Positions 1 through 8,714 of a stretch of 64,000 nt of DNA are shown one piece after another. Origin of the DNA: Roseitranquillus sp963776845 (lineage in GTDB: Bacteria > Pseudomonadota > Alphaproteobacteria > Rhodobacterales > Rhodobacteraceae). Location of the stretch: assembly GCA_963776845.1 (NCBI GenBank), contig CAVZOJ010000011.1, positions 558,001 to 622,000 on the forward strand, read 5' to 3'. The stretch's first letter is position 1. Each line of letters opens with the position of its first letter. The notes beneath the pieces are model-generated. The model had not been told where the DNA came from, ran no database searches, and saw only the letters and a program-made list of their open reading frames with translations. The translations under genes and the position numbers were made by a program.

Positions 1-841
1 TCAGGAGCGCGTTGGCCGAGCCCGAGAACGGGTCGAAGAGGATGATCCAGGTAAAGGCGACCGCGATCACCGGCGCGACGTAGGGAAACAGGTAGAGGCC
101 GCGCAGGATGCCCTGGCCCTTGAAAGACTGATCGAGCAGCAGCGCCGCGAAGAGCCCGACGACGAGCGCACCGATGGTGCCGAAGACCGTGTAGAACAGC
201 GTCACGAAGAGGACGCCCCAGAACTGGTCGCCGTCGAAGATGCGGGCGAAGTTCTCCCAGGTGAACTGCCAGTTGGTCAGGATGTTGGCGGCGTTGCCGG
301 AGATGCCGGCCGGCACCGCGTCGAGCTCGACGCCCGCATCGAGGAAGTCCTGGGAGACGATGACCGGGATTTCGATCTCGTCGCGCTCCCCGCCCTCCCA
401 GTCGCCGAGGTCGCAGCGCAGCGACAGGCCGTCGAGGGTGCAGCGCTCGTCGACCGCTCCGAGCTCCAGCCCCTCCGGCAGCTCGTCGATCAGGATGACG
501 TTCGCGATCGGCTGGTCGCGGCTGGAATTGCGCAGGCGGTACTGTACTGTCGCCGCGTCGCCCGCCGCCTCCGGCCGGCCGCGCAGCGATTCGCTAACCA
601 CCGGCGCCGGCGGGCGCAGGTCGGCGAGGCCGACGGGCTTCACGCTGATCCAGAACACCGCGAGGAGCGGCAGCACGACCACCGTGGCGACGGCGATGAT
701 GGTGGGCAGCAGCAACCCCCAGGCAAGCCGCGCCTCGCGCTTGGCGAGCGCGCCGCGGCCAGTGGGCGGCACCGGAGGCGCCTCGAGCGGACGCAGCTCG
801 GCCGTTGCAAGGTTGCCGCGCCGATCGACAGTGTCGGTCAC
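1..841 (-). CDS. Sugar ABC transporter permease, MalF/UgpA type with DUF11-like insert (3' end outside window)
   Basis: Inner-membrane permease of a CUT1 carbohydrate ABC importer; about 280 residues are visible and the C-terminus lies beyond base 1. I chose a GTG start at 841, preceded by GGAAGAG. The first membrane segment is at residues ~41-66. A ~65-residue block follows (residues ~97-165) that reads like a DUF11 repeat: an NSS turn, IDELPEGLEL, two cysteines at ~134 and ~143, and a GDWEGGE turn. The permease then resumes with NFARIF, a membrane segment and the LFPYVAPV region. The solute-binding protein gene lies 88 bases upstream on the same strand, so the two are probably one operon. 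A soluble loop between TM1 and TM2 is unusual; MalF has its big loop elsewhere. The permease assignment is firm, the DUF11 assignment is by eye. Confidence 0.85.
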   Translation of the reverse strand, partial: MTDTVDRRGNLATAELRPLEAPPVPPTGRGALAKREARLAWGLLLPTIIAVATVVVLPLLAVFWISVKPVGLADLRPPAPVVSESLRGRPEAAGDAATVQYRLRNSSRDQPIANVILIDELPEGLELGAVDERCTLDGLSLRCDLGDWEGGERDEIEIPVIVSQDFLDAGVELDAVPAGISGNAANILTNWQFTWENFARIFDGDQFWGVLFVTLFYTVFGTIGALVVGLFAALLLDQSFKGQGILRGLYLFPYVAPVIAVAFTWIILFDPFSGSANALL

Positions 842-929
842 GTCCGTCTCTTCCGGCCGAAGCCGTCGAGGGCCAGACGACTTGGGCCCGGGCCGGGCGC
901 TGCACGCTGGAGGACGGCGCGGCGCGGCA

Positions 930-2273
930 TCATTCGATCTTGGCCAGTTCCTCGTTCATCATCGCGACCGTCTCCTCTGCCGAGCGGCGGTCGTCGATGT
1001 ACTCGCGGACGAGACGGTTTATGACTTGGCTGTTGATGATCTTGGAGGCGAGCGCGAGTTGACCCTCCTCGACCCCCCAGCGTTGGGCGACGTCGAGTCC
1101 CCCGACGATCTCCTCGATCATCGAGGGGTCATAGAGCTCGGACATCGACGCCTTGCGGTCCACGCCGACCGGCAGCTCCGCCCACGCCTCGACAAAGGCC
1201 TCCGGGTTCTCGGCCGTGCCGCGGCGGACCGGGAACTTGCCTTCGGGCGCTATTGCGAGCGTCTGGGTGTAACCTTCGTCCATCGAGTAGAGGATGAAGT
1301 CCTGCGCCGCCGTGATGTCAGCATCGACGGTGATGCCGAAGTAGCGGATGTCGGCCCAGGCGGCGCCATCGGGATTCGACGGGCCGGCGAAGTTGGTGAC
1401 GATGCCGGTCTTCGACGCGAGCTCGGTCGAGGTGGGATCGTCGTTGATCGTCGGGGGGTTGCTGTCGCGCAGCCCGGCAAGCTCGTCGAGGATGAAGGGC
1501 GACCAGATGATCATCGCCGCATCGCCATTGAAGTAGATCGTGCGCGACTGATCCCAGTAGAGTTCGCCTGGCGGCGAGGCTTCGGCGATGGCCTTGTAGA
1601 ACTCCAGCACCTCGACCGTGTGCTCCACCTCGAAGCCGGTGAAGCCGTCCTCGCCGACCGGCGTGGCGCCGTTCGCCAGGAACACGTGCTCGAGCACCTG
1701 TGACATGAAGTTCTCGTCGACCTTGGTGGCGGCGACGAAGCCGAACATCTCGGGCGGATTGTGCAGCGCCTCGATCGCGGCGCGGACGTTGTCATAGGTC
1801 GTGGGCGGCTCCAGCCCCGCCTCCTCGAAGAGGTCCTTGCGGTAGATGATCATCTGTGTCCAGCCGTCCACGGGGACCGAGGCCCAGCCGTACTCGGTCT
1901 CGGCCATGGCGAGCGCGCCTGGAGCGAAGGTCTCGGGGCCAAGCGTCTCGATCACCTCGGTCGCGGCATCGGGGTCGAGTATGCCGGCCTCAACCCACGG
2001 CAGCGCATATTGCAGCGTGTGGTAGATGACGTCGGGCAGATCGCCAGCGGCGAACGCAGCGGTCGCGCGGGTGCCGAGGTCGCTCTCGGTCACCGGGATG
2101 ACCTCGACCGCGATCCCCGTCTCCTCCTCGAAAGCGACCGCGAGGTCCTGCTGCTGCTGCAGACGCTCGGGCTGCTCCTCCGTTGTCCAGAAGCGGATGT
2201 CCTGCGCGGCGGCGGGAACGACAGTCACTCCGGAGAGCATGATCGTCGCGAGGGCCGTCTTGAGCGGCGTCAT
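930..2273 (-). CDS. Sugar ABC transporter substrate-binding protein (family 1)
   Basis: Periplasmic binding protein of 447 residues that would deliver a sugar to the permease encoded just downstream. It starts at ATG 2273 with AGGGAGG eight bases upstream. Residues 1-23 form a signal peptide ending VVPAAAQ. The mature start DIRFWTTEEQ, the DLPDVIYH segment, the YRKDLFEEAGL motif and the MIIWSPF segment are typical of SBP_bac_1 proteins. The length is normal. It is the first gene of a minus-strand operon continuing into the permease. The sugar cannot be read from the sequence; an alpha-glucoside or glycerol-phosphate-like substrate would fit the CUT1 class. The gap to divergent mutS holds an inverted repeat. 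Confidence 0.88.
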   Translation of the reverse strand: MTPLKTALATIMLSGVTVVPAAAQDIRFWTTEEQPERLQQQQDLAVAFEEETGIAVEVIPVTESDLGTRATAAFAAGDLPDVIYHTLQYALPWVEAGILDPDAATEVIETLGPETFAPGALAMAETEYGWASVPVDGWTQMIIYRKDLFEEAGLEPPTTYDNVRAAIEALHNPPEMFGFVAATKVDENFMSQVLEHVFLANGATPVGEDGFTGFEVEHTVEVLEFYKAIAEASPPGELYWDQSRTIYFNGDAAMIIWSPFILDELAGLRDSNPPTINDDPTSTELASKTGIVTNFAGPSNPDGAAWADIRYFGITVDADITAAQDFILYSMDEGYTQTLAIAPEGKFPVRRGTAENPEAFVEAWAELPVGVDRKASMSELYDPSMIEEIVGGLDVAQRWGVEEGQLALASKIINSQVINRLVREYIDDRRSAEETVAMMNEELAKIE

Positions 2274-2322
2274 CCAGTATCCTCCCTCTTGTCGGCGGCA
2301 CCTTCCTGCGCCGCTTTACCTT

Positions 2323-2337
2323 GCGGCAGTCTGCCGC
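2323..2337. promoter_or_regulatory. Perfect inverted repeat between sugar ABC operon and mutS
   Basis: GCGGCAG-T-CTGCCGC is a perfect 7-base inverted repeat with a one-base centre, 50 bases upstream of the binding-protein start codon. Its position in the divergent promoter region suggests an operator for the sugar operon. No regulator gene is visible beside it, and a chance palindrome in GC-rich DNA is possible. Confidence 0.3.
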
Positions 2338-2448
2338 GCCCGCTGTGGTCTTTGCAACCCGGACCTGTCCGTCATGACGTGGACAGACTTTCGGCGGGTG
2401 CCACACACCGCTACGCTCCGCGTCGCTGCCGGCAGGGACCGACGCCAC

Positions 2449-5100
2449 ATGAATACCGACACCGCCGGGCCGACGCCGATGATGGCGCAGTACCTCGCCA
2501 TCAAGGCGGAGCATTCCGACGCGCTCTTGTTCTACCGGATGGGCGACTTCTACGAGATGTTCTTCGATGATGCCGTGGCAGCGGCCGAGGCGCTGGACAT
2601 CGCACTGACGCAGCGCGGCGTTCATGAAGGCAAGCCGATCCCGATGTGCGGGGTGCCGGTGCACGCGTCAGAAGGCTACCTGCTGGAGCTGATCCGCAAG
2701 GGCTTTCGCGTTGCGGTCGGTGAGCAGATGGAGGACCCCGCCGAGGCAAAGAAGCGCGGGTCGAAGTCGGTCGTGAAGCGCGAGGTGGTCCGGGTCGTGA
2801 CGCCCGGCACGCTCACCGAAGAGAGCCTGCTCGAGGCGCGGCGGCACAATTACCTCGCCGCCTGGACTGAATTCCGCGGAGAAGGCGCGCTGGCTTGGGC
2901 CGATGTTTCGACCGGCGAGATCAGGGTGCTGGCCTGCCCGCCAGTGCGGCTAGCGCCGGAACTCTCACGGCTGGCGCCGGCAGAGCTGCTCGTCGCGGAG
3001 GGTGCCGAGGGGGCGGCGCGGGATCTCGCTGCCGAGGTCGGCGCATCCTGCACGCCGATGCCGAAGGCCGCGTTCGACAGCGCCGGGGCGGAGAAGCGGC
3101 TGACCGAGCTCTGGCGCGTCGGGACCCTCGAGGCGTTCGGCCGGTTCGGGCGGCCGGAAGTTTCAGCGATGGGCGCGCTCTTGGCGTACCTTGAGCTGAC
3201 GCAGAGGGGGCGACTGCCGTTCCTGCGCCCACCGGTGGCGGAGACGCAGCGGACGGCGATGCGGATCGATGGCGCGACACGGCGCAACCTGGAACTGACG
3301 CACGCGATCTCCGGGGGGCGCAAGGGGGCGCTATTGGCCTGCATCGACCAGACTGTGACGGCGGCTGGCGCCCGCCTCCTCGAGCGGCGACTGGCCTCGC
3401 CGTCGTGCGACCTCGCGGCGATCCGGGCGCGGCACGATGCCGTCGATTGGCTGATCGAGGACGCCCGGCGACGCGGCGATCTGCGGGCAGCGCTGCGACA
3501 AGTGCCCGACATGGACCGCGCCCTGTCGCGGCTGGCGCTGGATCGTGGCGGGCCGCGGGACCTCGCCGCACTCCGCGACGGGCTGGCGCGAGCGGCGGAG
3601 CTCTCTACGGGTCTGGCCGACGATGCGCCGGAGTTGCTCGAGGCGGCGCGGCGCGACGCGACGGGACATGACGCTCTCGTCCACCGTCTGGACGCGGCGC
3701 TGGTGGCGGAGCCGCCGCACCGGGTGTCCGACGGCGGCTTCGTGGCAACGGGCGTCGACGCCGATCTCGACGAGGCGCGGACGCTGCGGGACGAGGGGCG
3801 TGGGGTGATCGCCGGAATGCAGGCGGAGTACGCCGAGCGGACCGGAGTCGGCAGCCTGAAGGTGAAGCACAACAACGTGCTGGGCTACTTCGTCGAGGTG
3901 ACGGCGACGCACGCCAAGGCGATGCTGGCTCGGGACGATTTCAAGCATCGGCAGACGACGGCGAACGCGGTGCGGTTCACGACGCCGGACCTGAGCGATC
4001 TGGAGACGCGAATTCTCAACGCCGCGGCGCGGGCGCTGGAGATCGAGCGGCGGATCTTCGAGGAGCTACGGCAGGCCGTCGTGGCCGAGGCGGCGCGGGT
4101 CGGCAACGCGGCACGGGCACTTGCCGAGATCGACGTCGCGGCGGCGTTGGCCGAGCTGGCCTGCGACCAGGACTGGGTCCGGCCCACGGTCGACGAGAGC
4201 CGCGCGTTCCGCGTGTCTGGAGGCCGGCATCCGGTGGTGGAGGCGGCGCTGAAGCGGCAGGGGGAGTCGTTCGTGGCGAACGATTGCGACCTGACGCCCG
4301 CCGACGGCGCGGCGATAAAGCTGCTGACGGGGCCGAACATGGCTGGCAAGTCCACCTACCTGCGGCAGAACGCGCTGATCGTGATCCTCGCGCAGATGGG
4401 TGCGTTCGTGCCGGCGCATTCCGCGCATCTGGGACTGGTGAGCCAGCTCTTCAGCCGTGTTGGCGCAGCCGACGACCTGGCGCGCGGGCGCTCGACCTTC
4501 ATGGTCGAGATGGTCGAGACGGCAGCGATCCTGAACCAGGCGGACGAGCGGGCGTTGGTGATCCTCGACGAGATCGGGCGCGGTACGGCGACCTACGACG
4601 GGTTATCGATCGCTTGGGCGACGATGGAACACCTGCACGAGGTCAACCGGTGCCGCGCACTGTTCGCGACGCACTACCACGAGCTGACGCGGGTGGCAGA
4701 GACGCTGCCGGGGGTGGCGAACGCGACAGTGGCCGTCAAGGAGTGGGAGGGAGACGTCATCTTCCTGCACGAGGTGCGGGACGGCGTCGCCGACCGCAGC
4801 TACGGAGTGCAGGTGGCGCGGCTGGCTGGTCTGCCGGCGGCGGTGATCGAGCGGGCGCGGGCGGTGCTGGACCAGCTTGAGGCGGGCGAGCGGGAACGTG
4901 GCGGGCCTGTGATCGACGACTTGCCGCTGTTCCGCGCCCGACCGCCCGTGCCGCCCGCCACGGTGGCGCCATCGCCCGTGGAGCAGCGGCTCGGCGGGGT
5001 CAGCCCCGACGACATGACCGCGCGCGAGGCGCTGGATCTGGTCTACGAGCTTAAGGCGCTGATCAGCCAGGCGGAGGACCAGTTGCGTTCGGCCGGCTGA
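2449..5100 (+). CDS. mutS: DNA mismatch repair protein MutS
   Basis: Mismatch recognition ATPase of 883 residues, the normal MutS length. An in-frame opening extends far upstream, but I place the start at ATG 2449 because the conserved family N-terminus (MAQYLAIKAEHSDALLFY) begins just after it. The mismatch-wedging Phe-Tyr-Glu is at residues 34-36 (GDFYEMF). Connector and lever domains occupy the middle. The ATPase domain has the Walker A motif GPNMAGKST near residue 628 and Walker B with DEIGRGT near 707, followed by the ATHYHEL segment. The short C-terminal helix-turn-helix tail is present. It stands alone on the plus strand, convergent with the lipocalin-like gene eight bases downstream. 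Confidence is very high. Confidence 0.98.
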   Translation: MNTDTAGPTPMMAQYLAIKAEHSDALLFYRMGDFYEMFFDDAVAAAEALDIALTQRGVHEGKPIPMCGVPVHASEGYLLELIRKGFRVAVGEQMEDPAEAKKRGSKSVVKREVVRVVTPGTLTEESLLEARRHNYLAAWTEFRGEGALAWADVSTGEIRVLACPPVRLAPELSRLAPAELLVAEGAEGAARDLAAEVGASCTPMPKAAFDSAGAEKRLTELWRVGTLEAFGRFGRPEVSAMGALLAYLELTQRGRLPFLRPPVAETQRTAMRIDGATRRNLELTHAISGGRKGALLACIDQTVTAAGARLLERRLASPSCDLAAIRARHDAVDWLIEDARRRGDLRAALRQVPDMDRALSRLALDRGGPRDLAALRDGLARAAELSTGLADDAPELLEAARRDATGHDALVHRLDAALVAEPPHRVSDGGFVATGVDADLDEARTLRDEGRGVIAGMQAEYAERTGVGSLKVKHNNVLGYFVEVTATHAKAMLARDDFKHRQTTANAVRFTTPDLSDLETRILNAAARALEIERRIFEELRQAVVAEAARVGNAARALAEIDVAAALAELACDQDWVRPTVDESRAFRVSGGRHPVVEAALKRQGESFVANDCDLTPADGAAIKLLTGPNMAGKSTYLRQNALIVILAQMGAFVPAHSAHLGLVSQLFSRVGAADDLARGRSTFMVEMVETAAILNQADERALVILDEIGRGTATYDGLSIAWATMEHLHEVNRCRALFATHYHELTRVAETLPGVANATVAVKEWEGDVIFLHEVRDGVADRSYGVQVARLAGLPAAVIERARAVLDQLEAGERERGGPVIDDLPLFRARPPVPPATVAPSPVEQRLGGVSPDDMTAREALDLVYELKALISQAEDQLRSAG

Positions 5101-5107
5101 GCTGGCG

Positions 5108-5544
5108 TCATTCCGGGCGGCGCACCTTGCGGAACTCCATGCAGTAGACGACCTCTTCGCCGGTCGCAGGGTCGATGCCCGGCGCGCCGCTGATCACCAG
5201 CGTCTTACCGTTGACCGTCAAGGGGCGCGAGAGGTCGGTCTGCCAGTTCGGGTTCCATGCGGCCTCTACTTGGTGGACCAGCCGGTCGCCGTCGAGCGTC
5301 CAGGAAGCGACATAGGCGAGCATGGACTCGTGCAGATCTGCCTTGTCCGCCGCACTCCACGTTCCGCCATTCGGCGGCGGGCGGTCGCGCCGGAAGACGG
5401 AGGCCATCATCCGACCGTCGGCGTCATAGGCGATGTACCCGACCGGATCGGGGCCGATCGCGTCGGTCACCCTGCCGGTGGCAATGAACCGGCGGGTCCC
5501 AGAGCCATGCGCCAAGATCCGACGACCTCGGCTTCATCGGCCAT
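5108..5544 (-). pseudogene. Lipocalin-like domain protein, frameshifted near its 5' end
   Basis: The intact frame encodes a Lipocalin_5-like protein from GRVTDAIGPDPVGYIAY to the end, including the WTLDGDRLVHQVE segment. The family's opening motif (G-T/S-W-R) is found only in another frame: ATG 5544, preceded by a strong GGAGGGG, gives MADEAEVVGSWRM and then runs into a stop. Joining the two needs a one-base shift near 5495-5505. A TTG at 5515 would rescue a shortened protein but would lack the first strand of the barrel. Function of the family is not settled; these small cytoplasmic lipocalin-like proteins are thought to bind hydrophobic ligands. The break could be a sequencing indel. It is convergent with mutS. 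Confidence 0.7.
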
Positions 5545-5616
5545 CACTGCCCCTCCGTGCCGGAACCGCTCAACCCTCCATGGACGCGCTCCTTGGGGGC
5601 AAGCGTCACTGGCGCC

Positions 5617-6228
5617 TTACCCGTCCTTGGCGGCGCTGTCGCCCGCGGGGGTTGAGCTGACACCGACTTGCGCGGGGCGCAGGAGCCGATCGTGCAGCAG
5701 GAAGCCAGCCTGCGTCACCTGGATGATGTCACCCGCCCTGGTGTTGGGGACCGGCGCCTCGAACATCGCCTGGTGGTGTTGCGGGTCAAAGCGCTCGCCT
5801 TCCTTCGGCTCGATCAGCGTCACATTGTGCTTGTGGAAGACGTTCAACAGCTCCCTCAACGTCAGCTCCACCCCCTCGATCAGCGCCGAGGCAGAGGCGC
5901 GCTGCTCCTCGGTCGCGACGTCTAGGGCGCGGCGAAGGTTGTCGTAGATCGGCAGCAGGTCGCGGGCAAGGCGGGAGCCGCCATACTGCTCGGCCTCGCG
6001 GCGATCGCGGTCGCTGCGCTTGCGAGCGTTCTCCGCCTCGGCCAGCGCACGCATGAAGCGCTCACGATAGGCGTCGCGCTCGGCCCGCAACTCCTCGAGC
6101 TCATCGACGACGGGCGCGTCGTCGAACGTCGCCTCGTCAAGCATCGGGTCGTCCTCAGTCCCGCTCTCGGGGCCGATGTCGTATTCGTCGTCCATCTTCT
6201 TAGCGTTCGTCATTCGATTGTCACCCAT
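5617..6228 (-). CDS. grpE: Nucleotide exchange factor GrpE
   Basis: Co-chaperone of about 203 residues that exchanges ADP for ATP on DnaK. An acidic N-terminal tail (residues ~10-40) is followed by a long coiled-coil (RAERDAYRERFMRALAEAEN), then the conserved RDLLPIYDNLRRAL segment and the C-terminal beta domain with FDPQHHQAMFE and GFLLHDRLLRPAQV. It begins two bases after the hrcA stop, so translation is probably coupled; the ATG at 6213 is an alternative start. Linkage to hrcA is the usual alphaproteobacterial arrangement and puts it in the heat-shock response. I saw no CIRCE element in the upstream region. Confidence 0.96.
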   Translation of the reverse strand: MGDNRMTNAKKMDDEYDIGPESGTEDDPMLDEATFDDAPVVDELEELRAERDAYRERFMRALAEAENARKRSDRDRREAEQYGGSRLARDLLPIYDNLRRALDVATEEQRASASALIEGVELTLRELLNVFHKHNVTLIEPKEGERFDPQHHQAMFEAPVPNTRAGDIIQVTQAGFLLHDRLLRPAQVGVSSTPAGDSAAKDG

Positions 6229-6230
6229 CG

Positions 6231-7289
6231 TCAGGAGCGGTCGGTCAAGAGTTTGCCGACCAGTTGCGCCGTGTAGTCCACGATCGGTACGATTCGCCCG
6301 TAGTTCAGCCGGGTCGGTCCGATCACGCCGACGGCGCCGATGATCTTTCGGTCGGCGTTCATATAAGGAGAGACGACCAGAGAGGAACCCGAAAGAGAGA
6401 ATAGCTTGTTTTCGGACCCGATGAAGATGCGCACGCCCTCGCCTTCCTCGGAGAGTTCGAGGAACTCGGCGATGTCGCGCTTGCGCTCGAGGTCGTCGAA
6501 GAGCTCGCGAATGCGGTCGAGGCCGGTCTCGTCGGCGTCGCCGAGCAGGTTGGCGCGGCCCCGGACGATCAGCCTTTCGCCGCGATCACCCTCAGTCGTC
6601 CAGACCGCTAGTCCGCTTTGCACCAGAGCCGATGCGAGGGTGTCGATCTCCTGCCGGCGGGCGGTGATCTCGCTGCCGATGACCTCTCGAAGATCCGCCA
6701 GCGTGCGGCCTCCCGCCAGCGCGTTCAGGAAGTTCGCGGCCTCGCGCATCGACGAGGGGGTCTGGCCCGGCGGCGGGCTAAACACCCGGTTCTCCACATT
6801 GCCGTCTGCGTAGACGAGAACGGTAAGCGCCCGGTCGTGGCCGAGGCTGACGAACTCGATGTGCTTGATCGGCGCCTCGTGCTTCGGCGCGAGGACCAGG
6901 GAGGCTCCCTGCGTCAGACCGGAGAGTGCGGCGCCGACGCGGTCGAACATGCTGTCGGTCTGGTCGTTGGCGCCAAGGGTCGCATCGATCTTGGCGCGAT
7001 CCTCGTCGGTCAGCGGTCCAACCTCGAGCAGACCGTCGACGAAGAGCCGCAGGCCGACCTGCGTCGGCACGCGTCCGGCGGATACGTGCGGATGGTCGAG
7101 CAGGCCGAGATGCTCGAGATCCTGCATGACGTTGCGGACGGTCGCGGCGCTCACCTTCTCGCTCATCGAACGTGTCAAGGTGCGGCTACCGATCGGCTCG
7201 CCGGAGGCGAGATAGCCTTCGACGACGCGGCGGAACACCTCGCGGCTGCGTTCGTCCATCTGAGAGAGCATCGTGGGGGTGTCGTTCAT
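6231..7289 (-). CDS. hrcA: Heat-inducible transcription repressor HrcA
   Basis: Repressor of groESL-type heat shock genes, which binds CIRCE elements. The start is taken at ATG 7289 (352 residues, MNDTPTMLSQMDERS); an upstream in-frame ATG at 7346 would add 19 residues unlike the family. The winged-helix domain is at residues ~10-75 (SREVFRRVVEGYL, SAATVRNVMQDLEHLG, HVSAGRVPT). GAF-like and C-terminal dimerisation domains follow, ending with GAVGVIGPTRLNYGRIVPIVDY. It is transcribed divergently from rph and is immediately followed by grpE. No CIRCE inverted repeat was found in the 127 bases in front of it, so autoregulation is not supported here. Confidence 0.95.
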   Translation of the reverse strand: MNDTPTMLSQMDERSREVFRRVVEGYLASGEPIGSRTLTRSMSEKVSAATVRNVMQDLEHLGLLDHPHVSAGRVPTQVGLRLFVDGLLEVGPLTDEDRAKIDATLGANDQTDSMFDRVGAALSGLTQGASLVLAPKHEAPIKHIEFVSLGHDRALTVLVYADGNVENRVFSPPPGQTPSSMREAANFLNALAGGRTLADLREVIGSEITARRQEIDTLASALVQSGLAVWTTEGDRGERLIVRGRANLLGDADETGLDRIRELFDDLERKRDIAEFLELSEEGEGVRIFIGSENKLFSLSGSSLVVSPYMNADRKIIGAVGVIGPTRLNYGRIVPIVDYTAQLVGKLLTDRS

Positions 7290-7416
7290 CGTGCGTCGTT
7301 GGGCGCTGGACGTGACGTTGTAGACGAGTGCGCCACCGGGCGTCAATCGGGGTTGCCCTACCCGGGCTCACGCGGTTATTCCCGCCCTGCCTCCAAGACA
7401 GAAAGGCCGATGCCCC

Positions 7417-8127
7417 ATGCGCCCTTCCGGACGTAGCCTCGACGAGATCCGCCCCGTCACGATCGAAACGGGCGTGACCCGCCATGCCGAGGGGTCGTGT
7501 CTGATCAAGGTCGGAGACACTCATGTCCTCTGCACGGCAAGCGTCGACGAGAAGGTACCGTCGTTCTTGCGGAACTCTGGCCTTGGCTGGGTGACCGCGG
7601 AATACGGCATGCTTCCGCGTGCGACCCATACACGGATGGCGCGAGAGGCGAAACGTGGTCAGTCCGGCCGCACTCAGGAGATTCAGCGGCTGATCGGACG
7701 CAGTTTGCGCGCGGGTATCGATCGCGTCGCGCTGGGCGAGCGGCAGATCACCGTCGACTGCGACGTCATGCAGGCCGACGGCGGCACGCGCTGCGCCGCC
7801 ATTACCGGCGGCTGGGTGGCGCTGAAGATCGCGATCGACGGATTGATGAAGTCCGGCGCAGTGATTTCGGATCCGATCGTCGACCATGTTGCGGCCATCA
7901 GTTGTGGACTGCACGGCGGCAGGCCGATCGCTGATCTCGACTATGCCGAGGACAGCGAGGCGGGCGTCGATGGAAACTTCGTGATGACCGGCGGGGGCCG
8001 CCTGATCGAGGTTCAGATGTCGGCAGAGGGTGCGACCTTCGCACGCGACGAGATGGATGCGCTGCTCGACCTGGCAGCCGGGGGCGTCAGACAGCTCATT
8101 GCGGCGCAGCAGGCCGCGCTGGCGTGA
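7417..8127 (+). CDS. rph: Ribonuclease PH
   Basis: Phosphorolytic 3'-5' exoribonuclease of 236 residues that trims tRNA 3' ends, working as a hexameric ring. The opening MRPSGRSLDEIRPVTIETG, the AEYGMLPRATHTR segment, the RTQEIQRLIGRSLRA phosphate-site region and the CDVMQADGGTR motif are all standard. It is divergent from hrcA and overlaps rdgB by four bases (GTGA), so the pair is translationally coupled and continues into hemW. The order hrcA/rph-rdgB-hemW is widely kept in alphaproteobacteria. Confidence 0.97.
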   Translation: MRPSGRSLDEIRPVTIETGVTRHAEGSCLIKVGDTHVLCTASVDEKVPSFLRNSGLGWVTAEYGMLPRATHTRMAREAKRGQSGRTQEIQRLIGRSLRAGIDRVALGERQITVDCDVMQADGGTRCAAITGGWVALKIAIDGLMKSGAVISDPIVDHVAAISCGLHGGRPIADLDYAEDSEAGVDGNFVMTGGGRLIEVQMSAEGATFARDEMDALLDLAAGGVRQLIAAQQAALA

Positions 8128-8714
8128 GGCGACTTGATAGGCTTGTCCTGGCGACACACAACCCTGGGAAAGTGATTGAAATCAAAGATTTGCTAGAGCC
8201 GTACGGGATCTCTGCGATGTCGGCCGGTGAGCTTGGGTTGGCCGTGCCCGACGAGACCGAGGATACGTTCGTCGGCAACGCGCGGCTGAAGGCGCATGCC
8301 GCCGCACGGACGACCGGCGAGGCGGCGTTATCGGACGACAGTGGGATCGAGGTCGAGGCGCTGGGCGGAGCGCCCGGGGTGCACACCGCGGACTGGGCGG
8401 AGACGGCGGGCGGCCGCGATTTCGTGCTCGCAATGACGCGATTGAGAGAACGGCTGGAGGGCGTCGAGGAGCCCTGGGCCGCGCGTTTTTGCTGCACATT
8501 GTGCCTTGCGTGGCCGGACGGTGCGGACGAGATCTTCGTGGGCGCGATCACCGGACGCGTCGTTTGGCCCATGCGGGGGACGAATGGTTTCGGTTTCGAT
8601 CCGGTTTTCGTCCCAGAAGGAAACCATCGAACGTTCGCTGAGATGCAACCGGAGGAGAAGCATGCGATCGATCACCGCGCTCGCGCCTTCGCCGCATTCG
8701 CGCGCCAACTCTAA
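8124..8714 (+). CDS. rdgB: Non-canonical purine NTP (XTP/dITP) pyrophosphatase
   Basis: House-cleaning enzyme of 196 residues that hydrolyses dITP and XTP to monophosphates, keeping deaminated purines out of nucleic acids. The start is GTG 8124, overlapping the rph stop. The N-terminal LVLATHNPGKVIEI holds the nucleotide-binding THNPGK at residues ~11-16, and SDDSGIEVEALGGAPGV near residues 72-88 holds the catalytic aspartates. The NGFGFDPVFVPEG motif and the final HAIDHRARAF helix are also present. hemW overlaps its last 53 bases. Confidence 0.96.
   Translation: MRRLDRLVLATHNPGKVIEIKDLLEPYGISAMSAGELGLAVPDETEDTFVGNARLKAHAAARTTGEAALSDDSGIEVEALGGAPGVHTADWAETAGGRDFVLAMTRLRERLEGVEEPWAARFCCTLCLAWPDGADEIFVGAITGRVVWPMRGTNGFGFDPVFVPEGNHRTFAEMQPEEKHAIDHRARAFAAFARQL

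Noticed and set aside
240..1703. Plus-strand open frame of 487 codons
   Set aside because: Antisense to the sugar permease and binding protein, both well supported.
2026..2448. Upstream extension of mutS in the same frame
   Set aside because: It would run over the divergent binding-protein gene, and the MutS family N-terminus begins after ATG 2449.
7290..7416. CIRCE element expected near hrcA
   Set aside because: No TTAGCACTC-N9-GAGTGCTAA-like repeat was found here or beside grpE.
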